A stretch of 47,340 nucleotides of DNA from a virus: positions 1 to 47,340 of the IMG/VR virus record IMGVR_UViG_3300033153_008207; one strand, written 5' to 3'. Under the pieces are notes generated by a model. That model was not told the DNA's origin and ran no database searches. It was given only the letters and a program-made list of their open reading frames with translations. The position numbers were made by a program, and so were the translations under genes. This document shows positions 23,794-33,138 of the stretch, piece by piece. Position 1 is the stretch's first letter. Each line of letters starts with the position of its first letter.

Positions 23794-26700
23794 ATGAAAG
23801 GAAATGATCCTTTTGCTGGAATTAGTTTTGGAACAAAGAGCAATGAAAAGCAAGATTCTTTTGAGGGAGTTAGTTTTGGATTGGAACAAGAAGAAAAGTC
23901 TCAAGAAGAACTTTCTTTTGGTATTACTATTCCTAACGATACTTTAGCAAGTAGAAATTTTAATCCTGGTAATTTGAGATTTGCTGGTCAACGAGGAGCA
24001 AGTGAAGGAGAAGATGGTTTTGCTAGATTTGAAAATGCTACTTCAGGTTTTGATGCTCTGAAGAGACAAGTTTCTCTTGATGCTGGTAGAGGTCATACGA
24101 TTGATAGTTTTATTAATAAATATGCTCCGCCAATTGAAAATGATACGCAGGGATATATTGATTTTATATCTAAAGAAACTGGTTTTGATTCAAAGAGTAA
24201 AGTGGTAGATGTTGACCAAGATAAACTTGCAAGAATCATGGCGAGGTTTGAAAGTGGGACTACATTTGAGGAAAAAGAAATAGCTAAAGAGGCAGAAACT
24301 AACGACCCTTTTGCAGGAGTTTCTTTTGGCGGACAAGCAATAAAAACGAAACCTGTGCGTTCAATGTTTGAACGGACTGAGGAGGGTTCGGACACAGAAG
24401 ACAAAGATTTTGAGTTTGTTGATCCTTTTATCAAGACTCCCCTTGCTCTTGGTTATGGTATGGCAAGTTGGCCTTTTGCACAAGCAGCAAGATTCGGTGC
24501 TATGTATGGACAGAAGGCTCAGCAGAAACTTGGTTTTGTTCCTGAAATGCGTGATGAGGATATTACTCAAATGGGAGAAGAGGTTGCTAATTGGTTTAGC
24601 ACTCTTGGAGGTAAGCTTGACCCTGAATCTGATATTGGAAAAGCTGCTGTTGGTTATGCTGGCAAGGCTGTAGAACCTCTTGTCATGGCAGCACATTGGA
24701 TTAATTCAGGAATTGATAAAGAAAAATATCCTCATTTAAGTCAACTTGCAGATACTACCACAGAAGGAATGATGTTTGGATTTTTACATAAATTTGGTTC
24801 TGGTGCTATTAATCTTGGTAAGAAGAAGTTGGAATTGAGAAAAGAAGGAATTAAAAACAGAGTTAGAAAAGAAAAGAACTTAGCAAAGAAATCAAAAGAG
24901 TTGTTAAAGAAAATGGAAGAGTCTGCTAAGTCTGGTGAGTTACAAGATATTATTAAAGAAAGACAAGTAAAGAATCAACAATTGATAGATACTGCTGAAG
25001 GTTTCAGTGCTATTGATGTTGGAAAGCAAGAAGGAGTAAAGCCAATTGAAAGAGTTCCAACTAAATCTGAATTAAGTAAAGTACAAGATCAAGTGACTTC
25101 TGCTGTCAGACGGCCAGGGGAGCAACTTGATAGTTTATTGAAGAGAGCTGCTGAGCCGAAATTAGTTGAAGATGTTAAAGTATATTATGCCCCAAAAGTA
25201 AGAAAGATTTCTCAGCTTTTATTTGATCCATTGCGAAATGAATCTGGAAAAATAACTATTCCTCTGACTCGTAAGCAACTCCTAAGTGAAACAACTCCAG
25301 AATTCAGAGATAACGTAAGAAAGTTTGGTAAGCTTGCAGAACAAGCAGGAATTCCTCTGAGAGACTTTCTCAAGAATAATGATTTTTCTAATAAAGAAAT
25401 TAGACAAATTGTCAAAGTTTCCGAAGCAGTTAAACTCGACCGCCCTATGGCATCGGCAAAAGAAATGCCGAGAGTAGGTTCTAAGGACTTTAAAATTACC
25501 GAATTAGAACCAGGTGATACTCAAGTCAACGTAGGTAAAAAAGCAAATTCAAATATAAAGATAGGCTTGAAAGATCTTGAGAAATTTGCTCAGATTCCTA
25601 AATTAAAATCTGGTGGTTTGATTCAAGGATTAACTGTGCCTGAAACTTTTTTCACCAAACACAAGAGTCTTAAGCCTTTGCTTCATATGAAACGAGCCAG
25701 AGATAAAGCTCTTGCAAAAGATACAAAAATATTGACAGACAGATTTAAAGATATTGAAAAAACATATTCAAATAAAAAACTTCGTAAAGAAGCTGGAGCA
25801 TTGCAAATCAGTAAAGGTAAATTTGGTGAGAAAGCTATGGATAAAATGGGAGTGAAAGTAAATCCTGAAGCAAAGTATCAGGGGCTTAATACTGAACTCC
25901 AGCCAATTCTCCAAGATGGTTTGAAAAGAATGAATGAGGTTAGAGAAATGAACGGTCGTAAACCTATTAAAGAAATGGAAAATTTCGTAGCTTGGTTTGC
26001 AGAAGAAAATTTCTGGCGTGATGTTAAGGAATTAGTTGGAGGAGATTTTAATCGTCAAGGGCCTTCGCTAATTCACGATTCTCTGGAGACAATTAAACAT
26101 AGACATACTCAGTCTGCTCTTGATATGGGTAATTTTAATCATGTTACGAGAGAGGGGCTGAGAGATGGAGTTAAACTTGAACTTGACCATTTAGTTATTG
26201 CACAGAGATATATGTCAGAATTGCTTCCTGTGATTCATTATGCAGAACTTAATTCTTTTATCAAAGAAGCTATGACAAAAGATTTGATTTTACCAAATGG
26301 AAAGAAGATTAATTTCAGTGACAAGTATACTGGAGTTAACCAAGGTCTGGCTCAAGAACTTATTAGTTGGAGTAATAGTTTAGTTGGTAAGAGTAATTCT
26401 CCTTTACCTCATTTAGTAGAAAAGCAATTAGGAAGGCTGAGAAGAAGTCTAACTAATGCTACGTTAGTAGGGAATTTAAGAACAACAGCCATTCAGCTTA
26501 CAGCTCTTCAAACATCTTTTGTTGAAAGACCTGGTAGAACTATTCAAGCTGGTTTTGATTTCATGGCTGACTTGGGGAGAAGGAAACCTAAGTTTGACAG
26601 AGAGAAGTATAATTCCTTGCCTGAGAAAGGTGATGGATTAACTGCAATGGACACTTCCTTTAGTGATGCGACTAGTGCTATTGGAGGAACTAAGCTGCAG

Positions 26701-27582
26701 AAAGGAAGCGTAGCTGCCAGAAACACACTTGCTTGGGGAATGAAACAACTTGATTATGTTGCTCGAGAAATCACAGCGAGAGCAAAGGAATCAGAGTTAA
26801 AAAGAGCTGTTAAAGAAGGCAGGCTCTCTGAGAAAGAAATGATAGAGCAAGTTGATTCTACTGTAGTTCGAACACAAAGTAGTGGTGCAAGAGGAGAAGT
26901 TGCCCCAATACAGAGAAGTGAGCTGGGAAAAATAATGACTCTTTGGCAGACATTTACTATTGGTCATGTTAATTGGTTAGCTAAAGAAGTCCTTGGAATT
27001 AAGAATCCAGAATTGACTCCTGGGAAGACAGCTAATAGAGTATTTCGTTATGTTTCTACAATGGCAATTCTCGGTTATGTCTTTGAAGATTTAATAGGTA
27101 TTCAAGCTCCTGGACCTGCTCCAATTCAGTCAGTTAAAAGACAACTTCAAGGAGGGGAAACTGATCCAATTAAAATAGCTCTTGAAACAGGAAAAGAATT
27201 ATCAGAACTACTCCCATTTGGAGGAAGTATTAAATTTGGTAGTGGTGTCTATGGCCCTGTCTTTGATTTCATTAACAAAGACCTTGTCGGTTTGATTAGT
27301 AATACAGATATTTATAATCAAGATGTTTTAGCTAAAGCAAGAAAAGGCGATGTTAAATCTATTATTAAAATACTCGAAGTAACAGGAAAGTTACGTGGTA
27401 TTCCTGGAACTGCTCAAGTAGCTAAAACAGCAAGAGGATTGTTGAGAGATGAAAGTTTAATGCGTGCTATGATTGGCAGGATTTATGATGAGAATGCAAA
27501 GAAAGCTGGGAAGACAAGAAAAAGAACTAAGAGAAAAAGAACTAAGAGAAAGAAAAGAACTTCTAAAAGGAGAACAAGATGA
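23794..27582 (+). CDS. Large ejection protein with lytic domain and basic C-terminus
   Basis: A protein of 1262 residues. Residues 54-155 look like a peptidoglycan-cleaving domain of phage internal proteins: RNFNPGNLRF, FARFENATSGFDAL, HTIDSFINKYAPPIENDTQG. Short repeats DPFAGISFG (5-13), DSFEGVSFG (21-29) and DPFAGVSFG (171-179) flank it. Residues 188-197 are encoded by a dispersed palindrome. A long helical part follows to about 1100, and then the last 30 residues are almost all Lys and Arg. It would drill the wall and guide DNA into the cell. The gene overlaps the peptidase-like gene by four bases. Confidence 0.75.
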   Translation: MKGNDPFAGISFGTKSNEKQDSFEGVSFGLEQEEKSQEELSFGITIPNDTLASRNFNPGNLRFAGQRGASEGEDGFARFENATSGFDALKRQVSLDAGRGHTIDSFINKYAPPIENDTQGYIDFISKETGFDSKSKVVDVDQDKLARIMARFESGTTFEEKEIAKEAETNDPFAGVSFGGQAIKTKPVRSMFERTEEGSDTEDKDFEFVDPFIKTPLALGYGMASWPFAQAARFGAMYGQKAQQKLGFVPEMRDEDITQMGEEVANWFSTLGGKLDPESDIGKAAVGYAGKAVEPLVMAAHWINSGIDKEKYPHLSQLADTTTEGMMFGFLHKFGSGAINLGKKKLELRKEGIKNRVRKEKNLAKKSKELLKKMEESAKSGELQDIIKERQVKNQQLIDTAEGFSAIDVGKQEGVKPIERVPTKSELSKVQDQVTSAVRRPGEQLDSLLKRAAEPKLVEDVKVYYAPKVRKISQLLFDPLRNESGKITIPLTRKQLLSETTPEFRDNVRKFGKLAEQAGIPLRDFLKNNDFSNKEIRQIVKVSEAVKLDRPMASAKEMPRVGSKDFKITELEPGDTQVNVGKKANSNIKIGLKDLEKFAQIPKLKSGGLIQGLTVPETFFTKHKSLKPLLHMKRARDKALAKDTKILTDRFKDIEKTYSNKKLRKEAGALQISKGKFGEKAMDKMGVKVNPEAKYQGLNTELQPILQDGLKRMNEVREMNGRKPIKEMENFVAWFAEENFWRDVKELVGGDFNRQGPSLIHDSLETIKHRHTQSALDMGNFNHVTREGLRDGVKLELDHLVIAQRYMSELLPVIHYAELNSFIKEAMTKDLILPNGKKINFSDKYTGVNQGLAQELISWSNSLVGKSNSPLPHLVEKQLGRLRRSLTNATLVGNLRTTAIQLTALQTSFVERPGRTIQAGFDFMADLGRRKPKFDREKYNSLPEKGDGLTAMDTSFSDATSAIGGTKLQKGSVAARNTLAWGMKQLDYVAREITARAKESELKRAVKEGRLSEKEMIEQVDSTVVRTQSSGARGEVAPIQRSELGKIMTLWQTFTIGHVNWLAKEVLGIKNPELTPGKTANRVFRYVSTMAILGYVFEDLIGIQAPGPAPIQSVKRQLQGGETDPIKIALETGKELSELLPFGGSIKFGSGVYGPVFDFINKDLVGLISNTDIYNQDVLAKARKGDVKSIIKILEVTGKLRGIPGTAQVAKTARGLLRDESLMRAMIGRIYDENAKKAGKTRKRTKRKRTKRKKRTSKRRTR
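24359..24373 (+). repeat. Dispersed palindrome copy 5, inside the ejection-protein gene
   Basis: GTTCAA-TGT-TTGAAC with GGACTGAGG after it. Bases 24353-24378 are identical to 45337-45362 (26 of 26). In frame it encodes RSMFERTEEG in an apparent linker. Confidence 0.85.
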
Positions 27583-27905
27583 AAATAGATTTAATGCAGT
27601 TGGAATTTATTGACTTGAAGTTACGAAACCTTGCAACAGAAGTAGAAGATAGATTTGGAGAGAAAGTAGTCACAAGTTTGTATCGGATAGATGATTCCGG
27701 AGTCCATGGAACACTTCCATTACGAGGAATTGATTTACGATGCAGCACTTCCCGTCATGGAAGAGCAGTGGAAGATTGGGTTAATAGTCGCTGGTTATAT
27801 GATAAGGATAGATTAGAGAAAAACTGCTGCAAGTTTCATTCGAACAGAAGTAATAATGGCTATCATATTCATTTACAAGTACATGAAAATACAAAGGAAA
27901 TATGA
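27579..27905 (+). CDS. M15-type peptidase-like endolysin candidate
   Basis: A protein of 108 residues. The residues SGVHG (H43), RGIDLR (D52) and GYHIHLQ (H96, H98) match the zinc and catalytic pattern of the M15 / D-Ala-D-Ala carboxypeptidase group, with YRI before it taking the place of the usual R. The core is short for M15 and there is no signal peptide or wall-binding domain, so export through a holin would be needed. Together with the next gene it closes the late operon, where lysis genes usually lie. Confidence 0.6.
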   Translation: MKIDLMQLEFIDLKLRNLATEVEDRFGEKVVTSLYRIDDSGVHGTLPLRGIDLRCSTSRHGRAVEDWVNSRWLYDKDRLEKNCCKFHSNRSNNGYHIHLQVHENTKEI

Positions 27906-28219
27906 TGGGAAAGATGAGATACAATTTAAAGAAGACAATTCATTACCACTCTTCTCGTTATAATAAAGATATTACTGTTCCTTATGGAAGACTGTCAGAC
28001 GGAGCTACGGGAGCATTTGATATTAAGAACTCTGACTCTTGGTGGGTACATGATGAGTTATGTAGGAATGGATGTTTTGAAGATGGAACTCCTTGTACGA
28101 CTTGGCAAGCTTCCACTATTTGCTGTGATATTCTGGCTTCTGAAGGAAGATGGTTCAGGAGATATTCTTGGTGGTTACCTACGTACTTGTTTGGTGGAGG
28201 AGAGTGCAGAAAGAATTAA
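27902..28219 (+). CDS. DUF1353-like protein
   Basis: A protein of 105 residues, overlapping the preceding gene by four bases. VPYGRLSDGATG and WWVHDELCRNGCFEDG fit the DUF1353 pattern (P-x-G-x-x-x-D-x-x-S/T, then HD-x-L). The function of this family is unknown; it is often found beside endolysins and holins. The region has six Cys, unusual for this phage. It is the last gene of the rightward block. Confidence 0.65.
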   Translation: MMGKMRYNLKKTIHYHSSRYNKDITVPYGRLSDGATGAFDIKNSDSWWVHDELCRNGCFEDGTPCTTWQASTICCDILASEGRWFRRYSWWLPTYLFGGGECRKN

Positions 28220-28281
28220 ACACTCTGAAAGGAGGTGATCTTTATCTATCTTGGTTTGCCTTAGGACTGAGGTGAAAAAGT

Positions 28282-28319
28282 AAAAGGAGAGTAGAGGGTG
28301 GTGACTTTACTCTCCTTTT
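28282..28319. terminator. Bidirectional terminator between convergent blocks
   Basis: AAAAGGAGAGTA (28282-28293) and TACTCTCCTTTT (28308-28319) form a perfect 12-bp stem with a 14-base loop. The A-run on one side and T-run on the other let it terminate both strands. It stands between the convergent ends of the rightward gene stop at 28219 and the leftward stop at 28332. Confidence 0.92.
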
Positions 28320-28331
28320 ATTATTAAGGAT

Positions 28332-28937
28332 TCATATCTCTATAATTCCTCGTTTAATAAGTTCAAAGAAACATTGCTTGGTTGCTCGAGTATCTGCCAT
28401 TGCATCATGTTCATTTTCAAATTTTTCTTCAAAGAGAAGATGGTATAGCTCAGAGAGTTTCGGTGGCTTGATGTGGCCTTTGACATTTTTCAAATCACAC
28501 CAGGATTTAATTCTCTTATCTTGCATGGTGCAGAATACAGTTGATTCAAGATAATAACGAGACCGACTATAATCAGAAAGTTTTTCCATATTGCGTTGAA
28601 ACATTTGATCAAGGAATTTCTCGTCAAACTTTGCATTGTGACAGACTCGCATTGGTTCAGTTTCAAGAAGCTGAGCATATTCCTCGAGGACTTCAGTTTC
28701 TTCAACACCTTTTTCATCAGCAATTTCATTTGTAATATTATGAATAGCGATGGTATGAGGGTTGATGTATCGTCCGTTTGCTTTGATGATTTTGTTTACT
28801 TCGAATAATTCATTTCCTTTGGAATCACAAAGTAAAGCTCCGAGTTGAACAGCAAAAGCTTGTGTTGGGTCGTTAATAGTTTTCTTACCTGAAATAAAGC
28901 CTGATGTTTCTGTATCGTAGAATAGGTAGTTAATCAT
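28332..28937 (-). CDS. DnaQ-like 3'-5' exonuclease (DEDDh)
   Basis: A protein of 201 residues. Exo I is YDTETSG (D8, E10), Exo II is CHNAKFDEKFL and Exo III is EHDAMADTRAT with H and D, so all four acidic residues and the His are present. It trims 3' ends in proofreading or recombination. The polymerase in this phage has its own exonuclease domain, so this one is a second nuclease. It is the last gene of the leftward block. Confidence 0.85.
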   Translation of the reverse strand: MINYLFYDTETSGFISGKKTINDPTQAFAVQLGALLCDSKGNELFEVNKIIKANGRYINPHTIAIHNITNEIADEKGVEETEVLEEYAQLLETEPMRVCHNAKFDEKFLDQMFQRNMEKLSDYSRSRYYLESTVFCTMQDKRIKSWCDLKNVKGHIKPPKLSELYHLLFEEKFENEHDAMADTRATKQCFFELIKRGIIEI

Positions 28938-28950
28938 AGTGTTTTCTCCT

Positions 28951-29331
28951 TTAATTAACTAAGTCAATATTAGGTAATATTGCTTTTGGTTTAAAAATAA
29001 CTCGGTAATGATAAACATTTGCAGGAGAACTCTTCATCTGCTCTACAAATGGAAATACATTATCAGCTCGCCCAAGATAATGTTTTTTAAATTGATTTGG
29101 ACCAGTCTTCACAGTCACGATAAACTTATCAACATAGAATTCTACTGAACAACGCCCCTCAATAGTTAAAATATATTCGTCTGTTATTCCATTATAGAAG
29201 ACAACACGTCGATTAACCTCAAACATGTCGGCAGCTTTTGAAAGATTATGCGATGCTATATCAGCATCTGTTGCACAACCAATTAAAGTAATAAGAGTAA
29301 ATAACATAAACAAGACAACTAATTTCTTCAT
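28951..29331 (-). CDS. Phage-encoded lipoprotein
   Basis: A protein of 126 residues. The N-terminus is KK, then a hydrophobic stretch, and lipobox LIGC at 16-19, so Cys19 should be lipidated. The mature part (NLSKAADMFEVNRRVVFYN, TIEGRCSVEFYV, VKTGPNQFKKHYLGRADN) matches the beta-sandwich lipoproteins found in many phages. It lies in the early block beside replication genes, which suggests superinfection exclusion or an envelope role; both are inference. Confidence 0.75.
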   Translation of the reverse strand: MKKLVVLFMLFTLITLIGCATDADIASHNLSKAADMFEVNRRVVFYNGITDEYILTIEGRCSVEFYVDKFIVTVKTGPNQFKKHYLGRADNVFPFVEQMKSSPANVYHYRVIFKPKAILPNIDLVN

Positions 29332-29344
29332 TTTTTTCTCCTTT

Positions 29345-30577
29345 TTAAAGCATTAATCTATAAAGTGTTTTTTCCAGATATTCCTGTGTGACTTTCTTTT
29401 TCCTCCTTGTTTTAGGTGTAAACATAACTGTTGTAGCAGAGTCTTCTCGTTTGACAAGACCACTTGCTTCTGCAATTTTCATATATTCTAACAGCTCGTG
29501 AGGCAATGCATCTATTGCAAAATTAGAAATGAGTTCTTCATAAGTAAATCCTTTTGATGATTCAATAAATGATACAAGCTTAGCATATACTTGTGAATGA
29601 TTTCCTAAACCAAAACCCTGAAAAGCATTTGGCATTTCCTGCTCAGTTGCTTCGAGAATTGCTAAAGCCTTTTTAAAATGTCTGGCATGGATTTCCATAT
29701 CATCATTTTCACTTGCAGATATAATCATACAAAGCTTATTAAGATGCAAGGCTCGACGAGCATTGTAACCGAGAAATTTATCATTAGATACTCCTTCGGC
29801 AGAAGAGTAGTTTTCATACCAATCAATGTAAGAAGTTAAAAAATTTCGCTTGAGTTTGAATGGCCCGCCAAGCAAAGCAATTCGTTGAAGCTCTTGAGCA
29901 AGTTTTGCTTGTAAGGCAAGGTCGTCTTTACTAAGAAACTGCAATGCAATCTTTTTTCTTGCCCCATATCCTACTACAAAAATAATCCTTGAAAGTAATC
30001 CTCCACCTACTGCATCTTGAGAAAGTTTGCTTTGCAGAAGGCTTGGAGTTATTGCTCCGATAATTGTTAGCCAGCAGTTAGAAATATCCTCTACTCCACG
30101 TTTCATAGTAGAATATTTCCATGAATCAGCACAGTCGAATAAGTCAGTAAGAGAAGCTATAAGAGTAGGGTCACGTTCAGACAGAAAGACTTGAAATTCT
30201 TCTGACCAGACGGAAAGAGATTTGTGTTTTTTTGTCAGTTTGTTAAAGTCTTGATACTCTGTTTCTGATTCCATGATTTCTTTATACAATGCCTGAGTAG
30301 AGCCAAGTGAGTCACTGCCCATAGGAATCTCAAGAGAATAGACCATGGACTTGGCTATTTTCATAGCCGTTCCTTTTCTTCCTCCAGGTGGGCCAACAAG
30401 AGCTATGTAAAAGTTGGGATAAATGTATCCTCGTAATCCCCAATTGCAAAAGCACTTACGACGGAGAGCAGAGGAGATAGCTGTAATCCCAGACCAGAGA
30501 TTGTAAAGAGTAGGACACTCAGTGTTCTGGGTGAAGAGCATATAATGTTCTAACCAATCAGATAGTTGTCGAGACAT
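29345..30577 (-). CDS. DUF3987-type primase/helicase-like ATPase
   Basis: A protein of 410 residues. Walker A is GPPGGRKGT (62-70); an acidic SEEFQ at 125-129 may serve as Walker B. Sequence around TIIGAITPSLLQSKL and GGGLLSRIIFV matches the DUF3987 family, used by phages and mobile elements as replicative helicase or primase-helicase. It ends seven bases before the polymerase gene, so a replication role is well supported by context. Confidence 0.75.
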   Translation of the reverse strand: MSRQLSDWLEHYMLFTQNTECPTLYNLWSGITAISSALRRKCFCNWGLRGYIYPNFYIALVGPPGGRKGTAMKIAKSMVYSLEIPMGSDSLGSTQALYKEIMESETEYQDFNKLTKKHKSLSVWSEEFQVFLSERDPTLIASLTDLFDCADSWKYSTMKRGVEDISNCWLTIIGAITPSLLQSKLSQDAVGGGLLSRIIFVVGYGARKKIALQFLSKDDLALQAKLAQELQRIALLGGPFKLKRNFLTSYIDWYENYSSAEGVSNDKFLGYNARRALHLNKLCMIISASENDDMEIHARHFKKALAILEATEQEMPNAFQGFGLGNHSQVYAKLVSFIESSKGFTYEELISNFAIDALPHELLEYMKIAEASGLVKREDSATTVMFTPKTRRKKKVTQEYLEKTLYRLML

Positions 30578-30583
30578 AGCGAA

Positions 30584-33121
30584 TTAAATTCCTATTTTAT
30601 CAAATGCTTTGTTAATATTATCTTGAGTAAAACTTTCAATCTCTGCTGTCTTACCTGCCCAGACCAAACCTACTTTTGCATCTAAACCTATTTTAAAACT
30701 TCGACCCAAGTGAGTAAACGTATATGACATATGGTCGTCAATGATTTGAGAAATCTTTAAGAAATTAGGTTTCTGGATGAAAGGAGTTTGAGTGATTACT
30801 GAATCATGTACAGTGGTAAGCATGTCAATATTATAACGTAACGAATTAAGTCTATAATCATTACTCATTTTAATCATACCTTTATTAAGAAGTTCTGCTA
30901 CTGTTGATTGGGGAATGTAAGAATAAGCATTTCTAAATAAAGCTGGGCCAATGAGACCAAGGAAACGTTTAGGTCTGCCGAACATATTATAAAGAATTTT
31001 ATGTTCAGATACTTCTGCATCTATTCTTCTTTGCCACTTTGCAAGAGAAGGAAATCTATCTCCATAAGCATTAAGCATTCGTTTGCATTTTGCTACAGAC
31101 ATGAATATATTATCTTTTGCAAGGTTGTCTGAAAAGGTAAGAGATCCCATTGAATAGTTGCTTGCATGAACAACACGTTTGCCAAGATCACGCATCGTAT
31201 GCTTGCCTGGAATTTTTTCTTCTGATTGAACTTCTTCCATTGAGCAGTCGAAAATTTTACTTGCATTGAAGGAGTGGACATCTACTCCAGATTCAAATGC
31301 CTTAATCATTGCTTCGTCTTGAGCAAGATAAGCTACGACATGGGCTTCTGCTCTTGCAAGATCGTATTCAGTAAGAAAATATCCTGGATCGGGACGAAGA
31401 TATTTCTTAAAGATATAAGGCTGATTTTGTAGATTCGCTCCAGTACCAAAGTAAGTCGCTTCAGAGGAGAGTCTGCCAGAACTAGTTCCTGGAATGTTAT
31501 AAGAGCAGCGGAGCTTGTTATCAGAGTCGAGATTAACACGGAAGTAAGTTGAAAGAAGCTTTCCTTTAGTACGCATTAGCATGATGATTCGAGCAGCTTG
31601 AGAACCTTTTTTTCCTGCCTTGGCAATACGAGAAAGAGCTACTGCATCACAAGATGGATTACCAGTTTTACGATTTATATATGGTTTAATCATACAAGTG
31701 CCGTAGAAATAAGCAATCATTTGAGGAGAAGAGTTTGTGTTCAGTTCCTTGCCGATTACTTGATTGAGTTCTTCTTGATGTTTAATGAGTTCAAGTTCTA
31801 GTTGAGTTCGATACTCTGCAATGCCTTCTGTGTCTGCAAGAATACCATTCCAAAACATTTCAATGAGCGGTTTATGAAGTTCCATTTGATAAGTCATGGC
31901 ATCTTCTGCTTCAAAGTCTTTGAGTTCTTTCTTAAGCTCGTCCATGATTTGGAAAAGATAGCCAGAATCCTTAGCGTTGTATTTCCAATAGCTTCGCCAA
32001 TCTTTCTGGAGTTCGAAATGAACTTTCTTTCCTTCATCTTTGTAGTAAGGTTCGTAGGTATAGACAGAGGTAAGATAGCCTAAGCCTTTCGGCAAGTCGG
32101 TGTAGCAAAGATGTTGAGCGAGCAAGGTATCGAAGTAAAAGTTATCTGTAAAGATTTGATACTTACGAAGCAAGTAGGTGATATCAAACATACCGTTTTG
32201 CATTACTTTTCTTATCTCAGGATTGCCAAGAATACGAGCCAGGCCTTGAATGATTTCGAGTTCTTGTTGAGGTGACCAGAAATTTCCTCTGTTATCCATA
32301 AGTGGAATGCACATGGAAGTTACTCGGTCGGAATCTCGTATAGCTAAAGAAAAGCAAGTCATGAAATCAGGAGGAGCTTCGATGTCAAAGGCACATATGG
32401 ATTTTGTTTCGATTAGCTTGTAGAATTTCATAACTTGGTCAAAACGAGGATCTATTTTTATATCTACTTTGGAAGTTAAAATAGACGTATCTTTTTCTAC
32501 ATTTAGCATACGAGTTAAGTCAGAGACAAGAGTGTAAAATGCCTTAGGGTCTTTGTTCTTTCCTATGCCAGTGTAATCGGGATGATAGGAACATAGGATT
32601 ATTTTTCCCTTAAGAGGTTTAGCGAGATGAGGGAATTGTTCAGCAGGATAGAATGAACCTCTGTACTTGTGAATTGAATTTATTCTCGGGTCGTCAAGCA
32701 GAAGTCTCATGGGAAGTTCACCAAGGAGGACTATTATCTTTCCTTTAAAGAAAGAAAGTTCTTTAATAAGATTTGCTTGTAAGATTCCCCACTCAGGACA
32801 CTTCTTTCCTTTTTCTGTAATGATAGAAAATTCCTTCATCCAATCTGCTTTAACTGCATGGGTTATATAGCACTCGTATTTAGGTATTCTCACTACTGCT
32901 AAGGCCCGATTGAATTGACCTGAACGAGGGCCAGAGAACGGAGCTTTCTTTTTACATTCAATATGAGTAGGGAGATTAGATACAAATGCAAATCGAGCAG
33001 AGTTAATGTTATCTGTAGGCGGACAAGAGACATTTAGTTTAGGTGAATAGGCAAATTGAGCAGAATCTACAGACGGAATTTTAGGTATTGGTTTGTCTGG
33101 GATCTTTGGAATTATGTTCAT
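30584..33121 (-). CDS. Family A DNA polymerase with N-terminal UDG-like domain
   Basis: A protein of 845 residues. Residues about 40-205 resemble family 4 uracil-DNA glycosylases (FSGPRSGQF at 62-70, CYITHAVKADW, IIVLLGELPMRLLL, CSYHPDY near 177-183). This fusion is known in SPO1-like phages. The exonuclease domain has FDIEA (D246, E248), NGMFD (309-313) and YNAKD (381-385). Polymerase motif A is YDLARAEAH (D587), motif B RDLGKRVVHASNYSMG (R644, K648, Y656), motif C TVHDSV (H772, D773); the usual Glu of HDE is Ser here. It replicates the phage DNA. Confidence 0.93.
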   Translation of the reverse strand: MNIIPKIPDKPIPKIPSVDSAQFAYSPKLNVSCPPTDNINSARFAFVSNLPTHIECKKKAPFSGPRSGQFNRALAVVRIPKYECYITHAVKADWMKEFSIITEKGKKCPEWGILQANLIKELSFFKGKIIVLLGELPMRLLLDDPRINSIHKYRGSFYPAEQFPHLAKPLKGKIILCSYHPDYTGIGKNKDPKAFYTLVSDLTRMLNVEKDTSILTSKVDIKIDPRFDQVMKFYKLIETKSICAFDIEAPPDFMTCFSLAIRDSDRVTSMCIPLMDNRGNFWSPQQELEIIQGLARILGNPEIRKVMQNGMFDITYLLRKYQIFTDNFYFDTLLAQHLCYTDLPKGLGYLTSVYTYEPYYKDEGKKVHFELQKDWRSYWKYNAKDSGYLFQIMDELKKELKDFEAEDAMTYQMELHKPLIEMFWNGILADTEGIAEYRTQLELELIKHQEELNQVIGKELNTNSSPQMIAYFYGTCMIKPYINRKTGNPSCDAVALSRIAKAGKKGSQAARIIMLMRTKGKLLSTYFRVNLDSDNKLRCSYNIPGTSSGRLSSEATYFGTGANLQNQPYIFKKYLRPDPGYFLTEYDLARAEAHVVAYLAQDEAMIKAFESGVDVHSFNASKIFDCSMEEVQSEEKIPGKHTMRDLGKRVVHASNYSMGSLTFSDNLAKDNIFMSVAKCKRMLNAYGDRFPSLAKWQRRIDAEVSEHKILYNMFGRPKRFLGLIGPALFRNAYSYIPQSTVAELLNKGMIKMSNDYRLNSLRYNIDMLTTVHDSVITQTPFIQKPNFLKISQIIDDHMSYTFTHLGRSFKIGLDAKVGLVWAGKTAEIESFTQDNINKAFDKIGI

Positions 33122-33138
33122 AGAAGTCCTTTCATAAT

